Of a stretch of DNA of 64,000 nt, positions 1-12,100 are shown in pieces. The stretch's first letter is position 1; each line of letters begins with the position of its first letter. The notes beneath the pieces are model-generated. The model had not been told where the DNA came from. It saw only the letters and a program-made list of their open reading frames with translations, and did not search any database. Source of the DNA: Eutypella sp. D-1 (lineage: Eukaryota; Ascomycota; Sordariomycetes; Xylariales; Diatrypaceae); the NCBI GenBank assembly GCA_023313575.1, contig JAJTTP010000001.1:1-64000 (forward strand), in the 5' to 3' direction. The position numbers and the translations under genes are program-made.

Positions 1-319
1 TAATTTAATTATATTATATTAATAAAGCGTATAATAACTACGGGTTTAAATTATTATAAAACTATAAGTAATAAGTTTACGTTTAATTAATAAAAATAAA
101 ATAAATAAACCGGTATAATATAATTAAACCTTAACATTATATATTTAATTAAATTAAAAAATAATTTTAAAAAACAACATATTTTTAATTTTTAGTTTTA
201 ATTTAATATTAAGTTTTTTTATATACAATAAATCTTTATTAATATTTTTATAAAAATAATTAATAAATATAACCAGCACGGTTAAATTATAACGGCATAA
301 ATATAAATTTTATAACATT

Positions 320-1740
320 ATTATTAAAATTATGTTAATAATTACCGTACGATAATAGCCCGTATTTTTACACGATAATATCTCGGATTTTATTATACGT
401 AATATAAGTTAAAAAAAATAAAACCTTTTTCCTCCCCCTCCTTTATACGATAATTAAATCTTTATTTTAAATAAATAAAATACGATGCTTATTTTAACCT
501 TTATATGTAAAACCATAGTACGATCGTACGCATAACGACTTAAAGCTATTTAATAATTATTATATTATTATATATTTTATAATTAAAGTTAAAAATATAA
601 TATAATATTTAAATATAAGTTAAAAAAATAATATTATTTATAATACTTTTTAAAGTTATATTAATAAATAATATTACATAATTTATAATATAAATCTTTT
701 TTACTTAGTTTTAAAAATATATTACCCTTTTTTATAAACAATTATATATATATAAATAATAAATAATATAAAAAGGTTTTATTATTTTTAATTTATTTTA
801 TTAAAATATATAATAATATATAATACGCTTTTAATTTAATATAATTTATAACTATTTACTTTAATAAAATATTATAACGTTTTTATTATTTTTTAATAAT
901 AGCTTTAATATTAAATATAATTATAATATAATATTTAATAAACGTTTTTAACTTAATAATAATAATATAATAATTAATTTTAAATTAATTTTATTTATAA
1001 TTTATAATACGTTTTTACCTTATTATAATAATATCGGCGTTAATAATATAAACGTAAGTATTTTTAAATATATAATTATAATTAATTATTTTTATTTTTA
1101 AACACGTTTTATACATTAATAGTAATAAATTTTATATATTAATATATATTATTCCGGCTAAACGTTATATTTTTAATAAAGGTTTTACGTAATATTATTA
1201 TAATATAAGTTATGGCTTATATTAACTTATAATACGGTTATATCTATAATAAATAAATAGCTTAATAAAATTAATAAGATTTTATAATAAATAAGCGGTA
1301 AACTTTAATAATAACTTTATATTTACGGTACCGCTTATATTTTAAATAATAAATAAACTTTATTATTTTAATTTATTATTTTTAAGTTATAACTTAACCT
1401 TTAATACGACTTATAAGCTTGTATAGCTATGCCGTTATATAATAATAAATTCCCTTAATAAATAAGTTAAAATTTATATTATTTATCGTTATACGATTCG
1501 ATTTTAACCGAGGGTACCTTATTTTTCTTTTTTCTTTTAGCCTTTTTACGGCATTTTAATTTTAACCTTTACGGTATTTAATATTAACCTTTACGGCACC
1601 TTTTAACCTTTATAACATTTTAAATATTAAGCTTTATGTTATTTTTTAAGCTTTATGCTATTTATTTTTTAACTTTTACGGCATTTACTTTTAAGCTTTA
1701 TGCTATTTTTTAAACCAGTGTTATTTAATATTAAAATGCC
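320..1740. repeat. Dispersed repeat, left copy of an inverted pair
   Basis: Segments of this stretch recur in reverse complement on the far side of the window. About 320-590 pairs with about 47300-47510, about 1190-1510 pairs with 46490-46710 and again with 51120-51440, and 1560-1740 pairs with about 51000-51120. The spacing between the first two blocks (about 600 bp) is the same on both sides, so they are parts of one long element. A second direct copy of the middle block is at 2805-3050. Family not identified; no terminal repeat was fixed. Confidence 0.6.
1545..1720. repeat. Degenerate tandem repeat, unit about 25-35 bp
   Basis: Units built on 'ttttaacctttacggcattt' and its variants 'taagctttatgctatttt' recur six or seven times. 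Units differ by length and by transitions. Part of the array recurs in reverse complement near 51000-51100, so it travels with the dispersed repeat around it. Confidence 0.55.
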
Positions 1741-1943
1741 AGGTTAGCGTTATATAAAACGATGCTTACGATTACGGCTTTAAAATATCTTTTAAGCCGT
1801 TAAAAGGATTAAGTATTTAAAAAAAACCGGTTTTATTTAAAATTACTATTTTTATTATTTTTAACCTTATTATAATAACCGTAGCTTTATAACCTTATAA
1901 CTTAATAACGATTATTATAATAACAGCGTAACGGTCTTTTTTA

Positions 1944-2371
1944 TGTTATAACCTGGCTAGGTTATTAAGCCTTAATAGGATTGGCATAAACATAATCCCT
2001 GACCGTGGCACTAGAAGGGACAGCTACGATAAGATAAGCCATACTTAGGTCACGTGATAAAAAGGATAACCAGGATAGCTAACTATCCTAATAATCCAAA
2101 ATAGCTAAGATAACCAGCTATCCTAACGATTTAACAGCAACCATATATTCCAGTATCAGGAATAAAAAACATAAAATAATATATAATTACGTTTATTACC
2201 CTTTTTTTAAATAAACTTTAAACTTATTAATTTATAATATAATTTAATTATTTAAAATACTTTTGTTTTATTATTATTAAATATAATTACTTATTATTTA
2301 AAACCCTTAGCACTTTTATTAATATAAACCCCTCGACTGGACTAATAATTAGGAATAGACCAGCCGTTACA
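1944..2371 (+). mobile_element. Solo LTR, gypsy family A (subfamily A1)
   Basis: A 428-bp block begins TGTTATAACCTGG and ends CAGCCGTTACA. It is flanked by a perfect 5-bp target-site duplication TTTTA (1939-1943 and 2372-2376). It matches the LTRs of the complete gypsy element at 18160-25057. No internal region is attached, so it is a solo LTR left by LTR-LTR recombination. It is less AT-biased than its surroundings. Confidence 0.9.
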
Positions 2372-2689
2372 TTTTACTTATTTAATTTATTTTAAAAATT
2401 ACCATCATTTTTACCAGCCCGTATAACCTATGGAATAATACTTATAAGGACGATCTGGTAGCTTTTATATTTATTTTATTTTAAGAAATAACCTAGCCGT
2501 TTATTAATCGATTTAATCCCGCCGTTAAGAGTTTAAATTAAAATACCTTTTCTTTTACCGTACATTTTTATCGTTTAATAATTTTAACTATTTATAACTT
2601 TATTTATTAATTAAATATAATATAAAAATAATTATAATTATTATTAAGATAAAAGACTTTATTATATTATTATATACGTATAATAATGG

Positions 2690-3050
2690 CTTATAATTAT
2701 CAGTTACCGGTTTTATTATCAATAATTAATTTAAAGATAATCCGAGAATAAAGGTATTATAACGGCCCGGGACGGGCTTTTTTTTAACCGGGGGGGTAAT
2801 ATTACGGTATAAATTATAAATTATATTAATTTATAATACGGCTATATTTATAATAAGTAAATAGCTTAATAAAATTAATAAAGTTTTATAATAAAAAAGC
2901 GATAAGCTTTAATAATAACTTTATATTTACGGTACCGCTTATACCTTAATTAATAAATAAACCTTATTACTTTAATTTATTATTTTTAAACCATAGCTTA
3001 GCTTTTAATACAACCTATAGGCCCGTATAGCCACGCCGTTATAAATATAA
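2690..3050. repeat. Dispersed repeat with CCCGGGACGGGC patch
   Basis: Positions 2694-2815 contain the GC-rich patch 'ggcccgggacgggc' and recur in reverse complement around 49640-49740. The following 2805-3050 is a direct copy of 1196-1445, sharing 'ttacggtaccgcttata' and a 'cgtatagc-acgccgttat' end. Family not recognised. Confidence 0.6.
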
Positions 3051-3432
3051 ATTAAAATAATACATTTCTATTTCTTATTAATCTTTATTTATTATTAAGT
3101 TATAATTTTATAAATTATTAGTATTTTATTATTATCATTAACGTATTATATAAACGAATACATTTAAAATTATTTAATTATTAAATTAAATAGTAATAAC
3201 GCGTTAATAAACTTATTATTAAATAAACTTATATTATATTATTTTATATAATAATATTTAAAAATAATAAAGTATATTAATAATATATTTACGTAATTAA
3301 ATAATATAACTGTTTATGTTATTTCTTTTTAAGAAAAACTATATTATAATTATAATTAATTATAAACCTAATTTATTTAAAAAAGTAATTAAAAATATTA
3401 AAATTAAAAACAACTTTATTAATTATATGTTA

Positions 3433-4932
3433 AGTTAACCACCCCCTTCACGCCTTACACCCTTCCCGCCTTATATTAATAAAACATTTAATATTTAATA
3501 ACTTTATAAATTAAAATCGTAAAATTATACGGTTTTAAAATTAATATTCTTTATTATTTAAATTTTATAAATACGTTTTTATATAATAATATTAAACGGA
3601 TTCAAATAATTATATTTTATATTATTAATTAAGCTTTTAATATAAAAATTATATTTAAAAAGTAAATATATATATTATACTTTTAAATTATAAATTAAAA
3701 ACGTAATAAAGTAAATAATAAATATATAATACTTTTATACCGTTTATTTATAAATAAAAAGTATATAAATAAGTTATTTTAATATTAAACAACTTGAAAT
3801 ATATTTAAAATATTTTATAAAATATTTAGTTTTTAAATTTAACTTTTTAAGTTAATATATAAAAGAAGACCCACTTTTAAATTAATTTACTTAATATATT
3901 TAAATAATATAAAAGTAATGATTTATAAAAATATATATTATTATATTATTATTATATATATATAATATGTTATGACCTGGTCAGGTTATAAAAGGCCAAG
4001 TGGGGCCAATAACGAATCACGACCCCATTCGAAAGAACAAAGGCTTTTAGGAAGACCTAGCCACAGTGGGTCAGCTACGTTCGAGTCACGTGATAAGAAG
4101 GATAGCCAGGATAGCTAGCTATCCCCATGATCCAGGATAGCTGGGATAACCAGCTATCCAAACGATCTAACAGTAACCATACATTCCAGTGTCAGGAATA
4201 AAGGACATAAATAGTATATAGCTACGTTTATTACCTTTTTTAAATAGTTTTTAAATTTACCAGCTTATAATATAACTTAATTATTTAAAGCACCTTTTTT
4301 TTTATTATCACTAAACGTGATTACTTATTGCTTAAAATTTTAACACTCCTATTAATATAAACCCCTCGATTGGACTAATAGTTAAGAATAGACCAGCCGT
4401 CATATAATAATTATAATATATATTATATATTATTATAAACTATATTTTCTCCTTTATACATATATAATAATTAACTTAATTTAAAAGTGGGTCTTCATTA
4501 TATATTAATTTAATACAATATAAAATATTACAAATATATTATAACATATTTTATATTAAAATAAAGTTTATAATATATATTTATTTATATATAATTATAA
4601 ATATATATATATATTAAACTTATTTTATATTAATATATATTATAATTTATATAAAAACTTATATATTTATTTAGATTTATATATATTATTATTAATTTAA
4701 TTAACAATAATATTTAAATATATAAAGATATCTAATATAAATATATTATATTATTTATATTAAATAATTATTTTTTTATTTATTATATTATAAGTATATA
4801 ATATAAAAACTAAAGATTTTAAATTTTAAAACGCGTATAATTGTACGATTTTATTCGTAACGTTATTAAATATTTAATATTTTTATAAGTGTGGGGCGGG
4901 CAGGGGGTGGGGCGGGGAGGGGGTGGTTGACT
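3433..4932. mobile_element. Long-arm inverted-repeat (foldback/MITE-like) element, TA target site
   Basis: The ends are AGTTAACCACCCCC (3433-3446) and its near-perfect reverse complement GGGGGTGGTTGACT (4919-4932). Both are flanked by TA (3431-3432 and 4933-4934). The arms run inward for roughly 500 bp each; 3865-3885 and 4476-4496 are exact 21-bp reverse complements. The centre was later hit by a solo LTR (3968-4404). Without that LTR the element is about 1.06 kb, with no transposase. The AGTCAACC-type terminus and TA duplication fit the Tc1/mariner-pogo (Fot1) group; that assignment is inference. The right end is hardly RIPed and directly abuts gene island 1. Confidence 0.75.
3968..4404 (+). 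mobile_element. Solo LTR, gypsy family A (subfamily A1), nested
   Basis: It starts TGTTATGACCTGG and ends CCGTCATA (the terminal CA is RIPed to TA). The 5-bp target duplication is TAATA (3963-3967 and 4405-4409). It is inserted close to the symmetry centre of the inverted-repeat element 3433-4932. It is one of the best preserved A1 copies and keeps the CACGTG at 4087-4092 and the 'gatagccaggatagct' stem region. Confidence 0.9.
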
Positions 4933-5004
4933 TACTGCAACCTATCACAGCAACCTTTAAAAAGTGGTCAAGTTGGGTTACGGGTTTTAATTACTCAAAT
5001 ATCT

Positions 5005-5012
5005 TATAAATA
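5005..5012 (+). promoter_or_regulatory. TATA box of the PsiD-like gene
   Basis: TATAAATA lies 146 bp before the chosen ATG (5158) and about 70 bp after the end of the inverted-repeat element. The whole proximal promoter is therefore the 225 bp between the transposon end (4932) and the start codon. Confidence 0.55.
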
Positions 5013-5157
5013 CAGCCTCGTTCGCCCCCAGATCTTCCAGCACCACAAGTCCTTAACTTCACAAACAAGCCCAAAGTCGGTCAGTAACGCTTAGGTTCCC
5101 TCCACGTTCCTCATCCATATATTCGTACCCTTTATCTCAGCAGTGCAGTTCAACACC

Positions 5158-6558
5158 ATGACTGCACAGCCGTCTCGAACCCTTCGTCCCTCCCGCGAGT
5201 CCTTCCAAAATGCTGGGTGGCTTCCCAAGAGCCAGGAAGCCTTCCATGATTACATGGACAAGCTTTCCAAGAAGGTCGAGAAGCGACGGAAGCTAATCCG
5301 CGATGGAGATGATGCTCTCCTACAACCCGTGCAGGAGTTCAAGAATTTCATCGAGCGCGAACCGACGGTCTATGGAGAGTTCATTCGCATGTTTGAGGTC
5401 GATGTATGTGGTTAATTCACGGTTTCCTTCGTAAGATTGCTAGTTGACACATCATCTTCTTTTCAGTTCAAAGACGATAAATATTTCCCAGGAGGCTATG
5501 AACATCTCATCCACCAGATCAACGAAATTTTTCGTGAAGCGCCTTCCTTCGGAGACTTGGGCCCGCCCATGTACATGATCATGGCACGTATCATGAACAC
5601 CCAAGGTGGCTTCTCCGCCTTCACTAAGGAAAACCTGAACAGGCACTTTAAGAAGATGTTCGTGGCCTGGACAGACTTCCTCACCTCCAAGGACTCTCGT
5701 GGCGTTCTTAACGAGGACACCGACGGCTGGTTGAGCGTTAATGCCAAGAAAGATATGATGGCGCAATTCCCCGGCCGCACCTTCGAGCAAGTCTTCATCT
5801 GCGACCCCGATGACAAGTACTACGGTTACGTCTCCTACGAGGACTTCTTCAACCGCCGCTTCCGTGAGCCAGAGAAGGACCGTCCGACGGACGACCTGGA
5901 AAACGACGCTCTCGTTAGCTTCGCAACCGAGTCCACGTCATACGCCTACCAGGAGAACGTCCAAAGGTACGACAAGCTCTTCATCAAGGATGAGGCCTAC
6001 TCCCTTCAGCACCTCCTTGCCGGCCATAACGTCGAACAATTCGTCGGCGGCACGGTCTTGCAGGGCTTCTTAGGCACTAGAGATTATCACCGCTGGCACG
6101 CTCCCGTCAACGGCACCATCAGCCAGATCGTTGATATTCCCGGCACGTACTTCGCCCAAGCGCCTTCTACCATCGGAAAACCCCTCGACCCCCCCTCGCC
6201 GGAGCTGCCACCGTACTTGCAGTCCCTTCGTTTTTTCTCCAACACCGCCGCACGCCAGTTGATCTTCATCCAGGCTGACAACTCTAAAATCGGCCTCATG
6301 TGCTTCGTCTCCATTGGCATGACGGAGATCTCTACGTGCCAGGCCACGGTGTACGAGGGACAGCACGTTGTCCGTGGCGAGGAGCTGGGTATGTTCCACT
6401 TTGGCGGGTCCTCATCTGCTTTGGTGTTTCGTGCTGGCTCAGACGTCAAGATCCATGACACCTACAAGGTTCCCGACGTGGCTTTGAAGATAAACCATCG
6501 CTTGGATATTCCCAATATTAGCCCGTTTGTGCCACCGGGACGGACCGGACACGTGTGA
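5158..6558 (+). CDS. PsiD-like pyruvoyl-dependent decarboxylase (phosphatidylserine decarboxylase family)
   Basis: Two exons, 5158-5403 and 5467-6558, joined across a 63-bp intron (GTATGT...TTTTCAG), give 445 residues. The ATG at 5158 has a good context (caacaccATGa); the nearby in-frame GTG at 5143 is not used. Residues up to about 160 form the fungal-type N-terminal extension (QPVQEFKNFIE, GDLGPPMYMIMA, FLTSKDSRGVL). The C-terminal part is the decarboxylase, with DYHRWHAPV at 288-296 and HFGGSS at 393-398. Family enzymes self-cleave at this Gly-Ser site to make a pyruvoyl group; here the serine would be about 397. GGSS in place of the LGST of housekeeping phosphatidylserine decarboxylases, and close similarity to PsiD (L-tryptophan decarboxylase of psilocybin synthesis), suggest an aromatic amino-acid decarboxylase. 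Substrate is unproven. No mitochondrial or membrane segment is seen. An AATAAA follows at 6687. Confidence 0.88.
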
Positions 6559-7237
6559 GAAGGTGCTGGATTTATCAGCTTGCAAGTAGTTAAAATGGAA
6601 CTGGAAAATTGTGTCTCGTTGATAAGTTCGTATGTAAAAGCAAGTAGCAAATTGTATGTACCCTGACACAGCCCTGAACAGTTAATAATAAATGATCTTT
6701 CCACAACTGTAAGTTTTCACCTCACCAGCGTTAAAAGTCTGCGTTCCATCCCTCAATGCATTAAGAGGGCATTGAACCCCTAGCGCGTCGATGGCAACGA
6801 CCTGGGTTGGCAGGTTATCACCACCCCATTAACGCTCGTCTGTCAAGGATGTTTTTTTACTGTAGTGCGTTCGATGTAATGATTCTGCTGCTTAGACGCA
6901 CACTACTCTCCCATCTCTTCTAACCGATCTATCTCCTCAGCCATTATAGCTTCAAAGTCCTCAGCCACAAATAAAGCTCTTTCGCTACTGATAATTATAT
7001 GTTTAAAATTATAAAGGAGTTATCGACATTAACAGTCAATCATTTACATCATAATCCATCAAAATACTTGAGACGAACTTTAGTCTCATTGATCTATTCA
7101 AAACTAACGAAAAGGTTTATATATTCCACTAATTCGTTAAGGTTACCGACTATATATTGTGAATTGGATACTTCCAAGAGAATAGGCTGTTCATGATTAT
7201 CTGACAATTTAGAGTCTCCAAGTCTACCGTGCTGGCG
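6559..7237. other. Intergenic region with a weak coding remnant
   Basis: This is the 3' region of the decarboxylase followed by ordinary-composition DNA. On the minus strand, about 6905-6995 reads openly in one frame (AEDFEAIMAEEIDRLEEMGE) and about 7105-7199 in another (LLEVSNSQYIVGNLNELVEY), with stops and a frame change between them. This resembles a decayed gene, but I do not recognise the family. Nothing else is visible. Confidence 0.3.
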
Positions 7238-7914
7238 ATGGTAGCTCTTCTCGTAGTCTCATCCATCGCCCCACCAACGTCGTTACAAGCACGAAATGAG
7301 CCAATAATTCCCTCCAGGCAGTTTCACTAACTTCAGAGGGACCTCTATCGCGATGGTAAACTGGATTAGGTGGAGGTGGAAGGTGGACATATTACATCTA
7401 TCACCAACAGCATGGGAAAGTCCTACCTAACTCGGCGCGGTATCAACCCAGACGGTACCATGTCACCAACTGAAATTGTGGACATTCAAGACGACTGACA
7501 TGATGCTGGCACTTTCCACGGAAAGGAATACATCGTGGACTGCTTTGGATCGGACCCGAAGGTCTTGACCAGAATCCTCCAATCACCAGCCATTGAGATC
7601 TGCAAAGCGTTCTTTGAAAAGTCCGCCGCAGGTTTGGCCATCAATAATGGTTGGAATGCGTTTGTGAAGTCTGGTTTGGCTGAGCAGGGTGGCAAGTCAT
7701 TCGAACTGCTCTATCGCTGGTATGTAACACTGCACAAGTCAACTATTCTACATTTTCTGACTCGTGCCACAGGGGTTATACAAGTATCGTTGCCGAATTC
7801 AGGCCAACCGAGAAGATTTGTGAGGAACTTTCTAGCATGATGTGTTCGGGTGACTGTGGCAAAGACGGATATTCGAGGGGTCCCCCTGCGTCCATTAGTA
7901 AGGCGTCAGAGTAA
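7238..7914 (+). pseudogene. Pseudogene of a small secreted cysteine-containing protein
   Basis: Two exons, 7238-7719 and 7773-7914, with a clean 53-bp intron (GTATGT...CCACAG), would encode about 207 residues. The N-terminus is signal-peptide-like (VALLVVSSIAPPTSLQA). Cysteines occur in VDCFG, EICKAF and the tail KICEELSSMMCSGDCGKDG. Three in-frame stops, TAA 7328-7330, TAG 7367-7369 and TGA 7496-7498, break it. Each is one C-to-T change from CAA, CAG or CGA, as RIP would produce. The frame, splice sites and tail are otherwise intact, so inactivation is recent or the gene is allelic to a working one. The true start may lie slightly upstream. I do not recognise the family; a secreted effector-like protein is a guess. 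Confidence 0.65.
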
Positions 7915-8549
7915 CCTGCAGCATGTAGCTACACGGTTATTGCAGATATCAGCCTGCTTATTGGTGTAGAGCTTAACATCAAAGCACCTGAACGGACATG
8001 CTGTGTTATTTTCCCTTATCTTGGTTGCATTGCATAATGTATCTGCTATAGTTACCCAATAAGCCACTATGGATTAAATTGATTCAACGATGTACCACGC
8101 TGCACAGGCAATACCTCAGGCTGGTGCTGCTACATCCTGTTAGTACCAAGATTAGAAAGTACCTAAGAGTTAAGTGCAAATGTCGCGTTATAATTTAGTG
8201 GTAGCATTGGTTTGCTTTATCCGCCGAAATAGTGCCCTTAGTTGCGACCCTACGATGCAGTGCAATGTAGGTATCAGCGCATAAGCTAAGCAAGTCGGCG
8301 GCGTATTAGCCCTTAGATATACCGATCAAACCCCTTAATTAGTGCACATGCAGTGCACTAACGCACGGAAACGAAACAGTAAACGAATGAACCGAGATAT
8401 TAGCTGTGGGGGCAAAGGAAGGCGGAGAAGACAGAGTTGTCGGGGTTCCGATGGCGTTATGGATGATTATTAATTGTAAAGTAGTATTATGTACACTTGA
8501 AAATACAATATACTTCGAGGAACACAATCTTCTTCCCAAGCCTTGTCCT
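7915..8549. other. Intergenic, no gene seen
   Basis: Ordinary-composition DNA with no coding frame I can support. Motifs such as 'gatgcagtgcaatg' (about 8250) and 'gtgcacatgcagtgcac' (about 8342) resemble the subterminal motifs near 45510-45630 and may be remnants of a DNA transposon. Confidence 0.4.
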
Positions 8550-8845
8550 ACTTTACTTACCCGGCGTGGTGGGCACTCTGTACTTGATAGTAGTATGACT
8601 CCAGACCTTCAACCCCGCACTCTACACCGCAGTGACTGCTCTTGTGACATCCGAATGCTACGTTCGGTTGTAATTTACCACGTGTGTTCACCCAGACTGT
8701 CCCAGCCTTAAGCTGCTTGGAGATGCGCTCCGTCTCTGCTGTGCCGTTCAACCAAACAGAGACGTCGAGGCCGTAGTGTGTATCGTTGGCTCTTCTGATC
8801 ATGCCATCTTCGTCATAGGTTCATGATAAGCATCATCTACCTGGC
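8550..8845 (-). pseudogene. Aldehyde dehydrogenase C-terminal remnant
   Basis: Reading leftward, a frame from about 8845 contains YDEDGMIRRANDTHYGLD, then QLKAGTVWVNTRGKLQP, then FGCHKSS and GVEGLESYYYQV. These match in order the last 80 or so residues of the aldehyde dehydrogenase superfamily (A-NDT-YGL, G-VWVN, P-GG-K-SG-G-E-G-EGLE-Y). The catalytic Glu and Cys regions are absent, several conserved glycines are replaced, and an in-frame stop lies just upstream. It is a fragment of about one sixth of a normal protein. It sits head-to-tail with the NRPS-like reductase on the same strand, which suggests a former cluster member. Confidence 0.75.
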
Positions 8846-9125
8846 TCTAGGTTTAGCTATTCAGGTCCAGAATTACTCGGCTCTGATTCACTGGCGCTAA
8901 TGAAAATGTCGCTAGCATGTTCTACCTCGTGGTTGATCTACCGGCAAGGTGCTGAGCAATCGAGAACATTACGGGCGATAGTCAACAAGATAATAATTAA
9001 TAGCATTATGGCACGGCTTATCTATTACTTCCATATATTCCGATTAACATACATAAGTATTAGCGTTGGAAATCAAATCACTTAAAAAAACTTAGAGACT
9101 ACAGACAAGCCGTGAGTCTGATAGC

Positions 9126-12100
9126 TTATAGTAGCCCCCAGCCCTGCATCCACCGCAGCAGCTGCTCCTGTCCGATGGGTGGTAAGTTTGCTGCTACTTC
9201 ACTGGCGCGGAGCAGGTTGCTTATCTCAACCTTGGGCGCCGTCCCTCCACCTAGCATAGTCTGTTTGTAAAATTCGAGCAGCTTCGCTGCAGGGTTCTCA
9301 CGGATAACTTGGGGACCCTTGTCACTCTTCTCAAGTCGCTCGACCCACTCGGCAGCAGATATGATAGGCAGAGGCCCCATCGCCTGGAGTGCTGGTAGAA
9401 GTGTATCCCAGGTGGCCTTCGCTGGGTTGACCACATTGTATACCCGGGAGCTTGCCGGGTTACCATGCTCCGAAGCAGCAACGCCCACGAACTCGGCGAT
9501 TATGTCGCCCAGTCTATCGACGGGAACCCAGTCAATCTCGGGGTTGCTGATTGAATCCGGGACCGCACCGAGGAATCTGGAGCTCAGAACCAGAGAGGGG
9601 AACCATTCTGATATGTTCCATACCCCGGTCCCTGCCAAGGGGCCACAAACCTGACCGACCCGGAGCACGGCGGCTGGTCTCCCTAGAGTAAAGGCGTAGC
9701 TAGCCATCAAGCGCTCGCATATGTACTTTGATTGAGCATAACCCTGCCGCAGTAGGTGTTTTGCTTGTTCCCTGCTTAACACCTCTTCGGGGATTGCATG
9801 TTCATGCACTGCGGCTGGGATTGCGGCCGAGATGCTCGAGACGAACAACACAGTTGCGCCATGGTTGCTGTGGGTTGATAGTCTGAATAGGTTGATGAGG
9901 TATTGGAGCTGTGGCTCGAATGAGCGGAGGCTTAGCAAGAAATTCACGGGAAAGGCGTTATGGACAATGCAGGTTGCTTCTTGTGCGATCAAGGCATACG
10001 CTTCCTTTGATAGCCCAAGCTTCTCCTCCGTTGGCTTAACCTGGAAGAAGACAGCCCGGTCACCGTCGTCAACCAACGAAGCCGGCAAGCCCCGGGTTTT
10101 GAATGAGGCGGATTGCGCTTTGGCATCCCCATTCCGGTTGAGGCAGAACACTTTGCGTACATCACCTCTAGTAAGCAGAGACGCCAGGATATATGAGCCG
10201 AGAGAGCCTGTTGAACCGGTGAGAACGACCACTTGGCCCTCAGGCCTCTCATTTCTTCGCAGTGTGTTTACCGGTGCAAGTTCTTCGAGCTTCTTATTGT
10301 ACTTTTCCAGGAGTGCCATCATCCCATCGTCGTCCTCGTTGAGGACGGGATTGTTTGTGGGCTCATCCGAAGACAGCACCTGCGATAGCTTATCGGCTAA
10401 TTGTCGTATGGTTGCTGTGGCATAAATCAATTTGTTATCGATCAGCCCGATGACATCTGCCTTTACGTCGCACTTCTTCAGCGCAGCCTTCAGGCGGGCC
10501 AGCAACACGAAGGTTGAGAGAGAATCTAGGCCTAGCGTGAAGAGATCATCATCAACGTTGATGGTGTTACCGCTGTCGGCTACGTCGTCATAATCAAAGA
10601 GGGTCTGCGCGCATAGATTCTGGAGGAAGGGCACTAGATCCTGCGATTTGAGCGACTGCGGGAGGGTCACCCCGCTGGTGAGTAATCCTTCTTCGACCTC
10701 GGAGTATAGTCTGTCGATATCCTGTTCGTAGGCTTGAACGGTCAACCGACGCTGGACAGTTCCTTTACCGGCCCGTAAGAAAGGCCTGTCAGGCGAAGCG
10801 AACAAGACCAATTCTTTCGGCACCCGCCCGAACTTTGGCACCTTCTTGTTAGCTGCTTGTATGGTGGGCCAGATGGTCTCCAAAGAAAGCTCCACTCCTT
10901 CTTTAACCTCGATCAAAACACATAGCCGAAAACGATAGGAGCCCGCTATAAGCACACCAGTGACATCCGGATGTGATGCAATTGTGTGCTCCATTTCCAT
11001 GGGGTCCATCTTCAACCCGTTGGACATGGCAATCCAGTTGTCAGCCCGGCCCTTGTACTTCCAGCTATCAGAACCCTCTACTGGGGCAAATAGATCTGAA
11101 GTGCGAAATTCTAGATCGAGATGGGGATGGGTGTGAAAGTAAGCGTACACGCGGTTGACTAATTCCGTCCGCGGAAACACCAGCTCGTAGATCCCTGGTG
11201 CAACTTCCTCCATCCGCTGACCAACGTCGACGAACTTGAAGGAATCCCAACAAGATCTATCACCAGTGGAAATAAAGCGTCCAATGCCGCCCTCAGTGCT
11301 GGCCAAAATGGTGAACAGGTGTGGCAATCTACTAGCTAATGCCTGCCCGCGAGTTGGATTCAACGGCCCACCGGTGTAGGCGATGTGCTTGAGCTTAGCC
11401 AAGGAATCCATCCCAGACGGATAGTTGAGCATAGATTCTAGTATAGAAGGAGGTGCAGCTGTTGCTGTACAGTGGCCAATCTCGAGTAATGTGGTGTAAT
11501 TTTCGGGGGTCAAACGGACCCCAATTGCGGGGATGACGATGGTACTGTCACAAAATAGACTGCATAGTGACGAACCCATACCACCAAACTGCCACACATG
11601 TTAGTAATAAGCTGCCGTAATTCATCGCAACGATAAAGGATCTTACGTGGTACAAAGGAAATGGCACCAGGATGTCTTGGCCTAAGAATAGCTCTCGCAT
11701 GAGATTTAAGTCATTGCCATTGCCGTCTTTGATGGTCGGGTCGAGGAACGACGGGATTGTAGAGAGAGCCGAATGGTTCCAACGAATAGGCTTTGGGTGT
11801 CCGGATGTGCCCGATGTATGGAGGCCCATGACGTTCGTGTTCTTGACATCATCGAACGATTTCTCAAACGGATACGGAGTCGAAACATCCTCAAGCATTA
11901 GTTCATCGTAAGTCGGGGAAGCTATATGTTCCACGATCTCTCGAGTCGCCAACCGAAGAGGTTCCAACACATCACTCGCTTCAGGGGCATACAAGAGTAT
12001 CTTTGCCCCTACTGTTTCGAAGAACCGCTGATTTGCCTGAATCTGGTTCGAAAGAGAGGGGAAGTAGACCTAAAAGCGGAGTCAGCTTTGATCATGGAGA

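Larger units (their letters stand above)
1..3430. repeat. RIP-degraded AT-rich repeat block
   Basis: The stretch is extremely AT-rich, poor in CpA and TpG, and rich in TpA, with no open frame of useful length. This is the composition left by RIP in Pezizomycotina. Apart from the entries listed separately (solo LTR, tandem array, dispersed repeats shared with 46490-51440) no gene is visible. Islands of normal GC inside it coincide with the LTR. Confidence 0.85.

Noticed and set aside
4891..5094. 67-codon + strand frame before the decarboxylase
   Set aside because: It starts inside the transposon terminus and runs through the promoter and TATA box; composition is not coding.
5437..5466. Separate downstream gene starting at 5437
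   Set aside because: The frame before 5467 is intron; splicing at 5404-5466 joins it in frame to the upstream exon and restores the family's N-terminal region.
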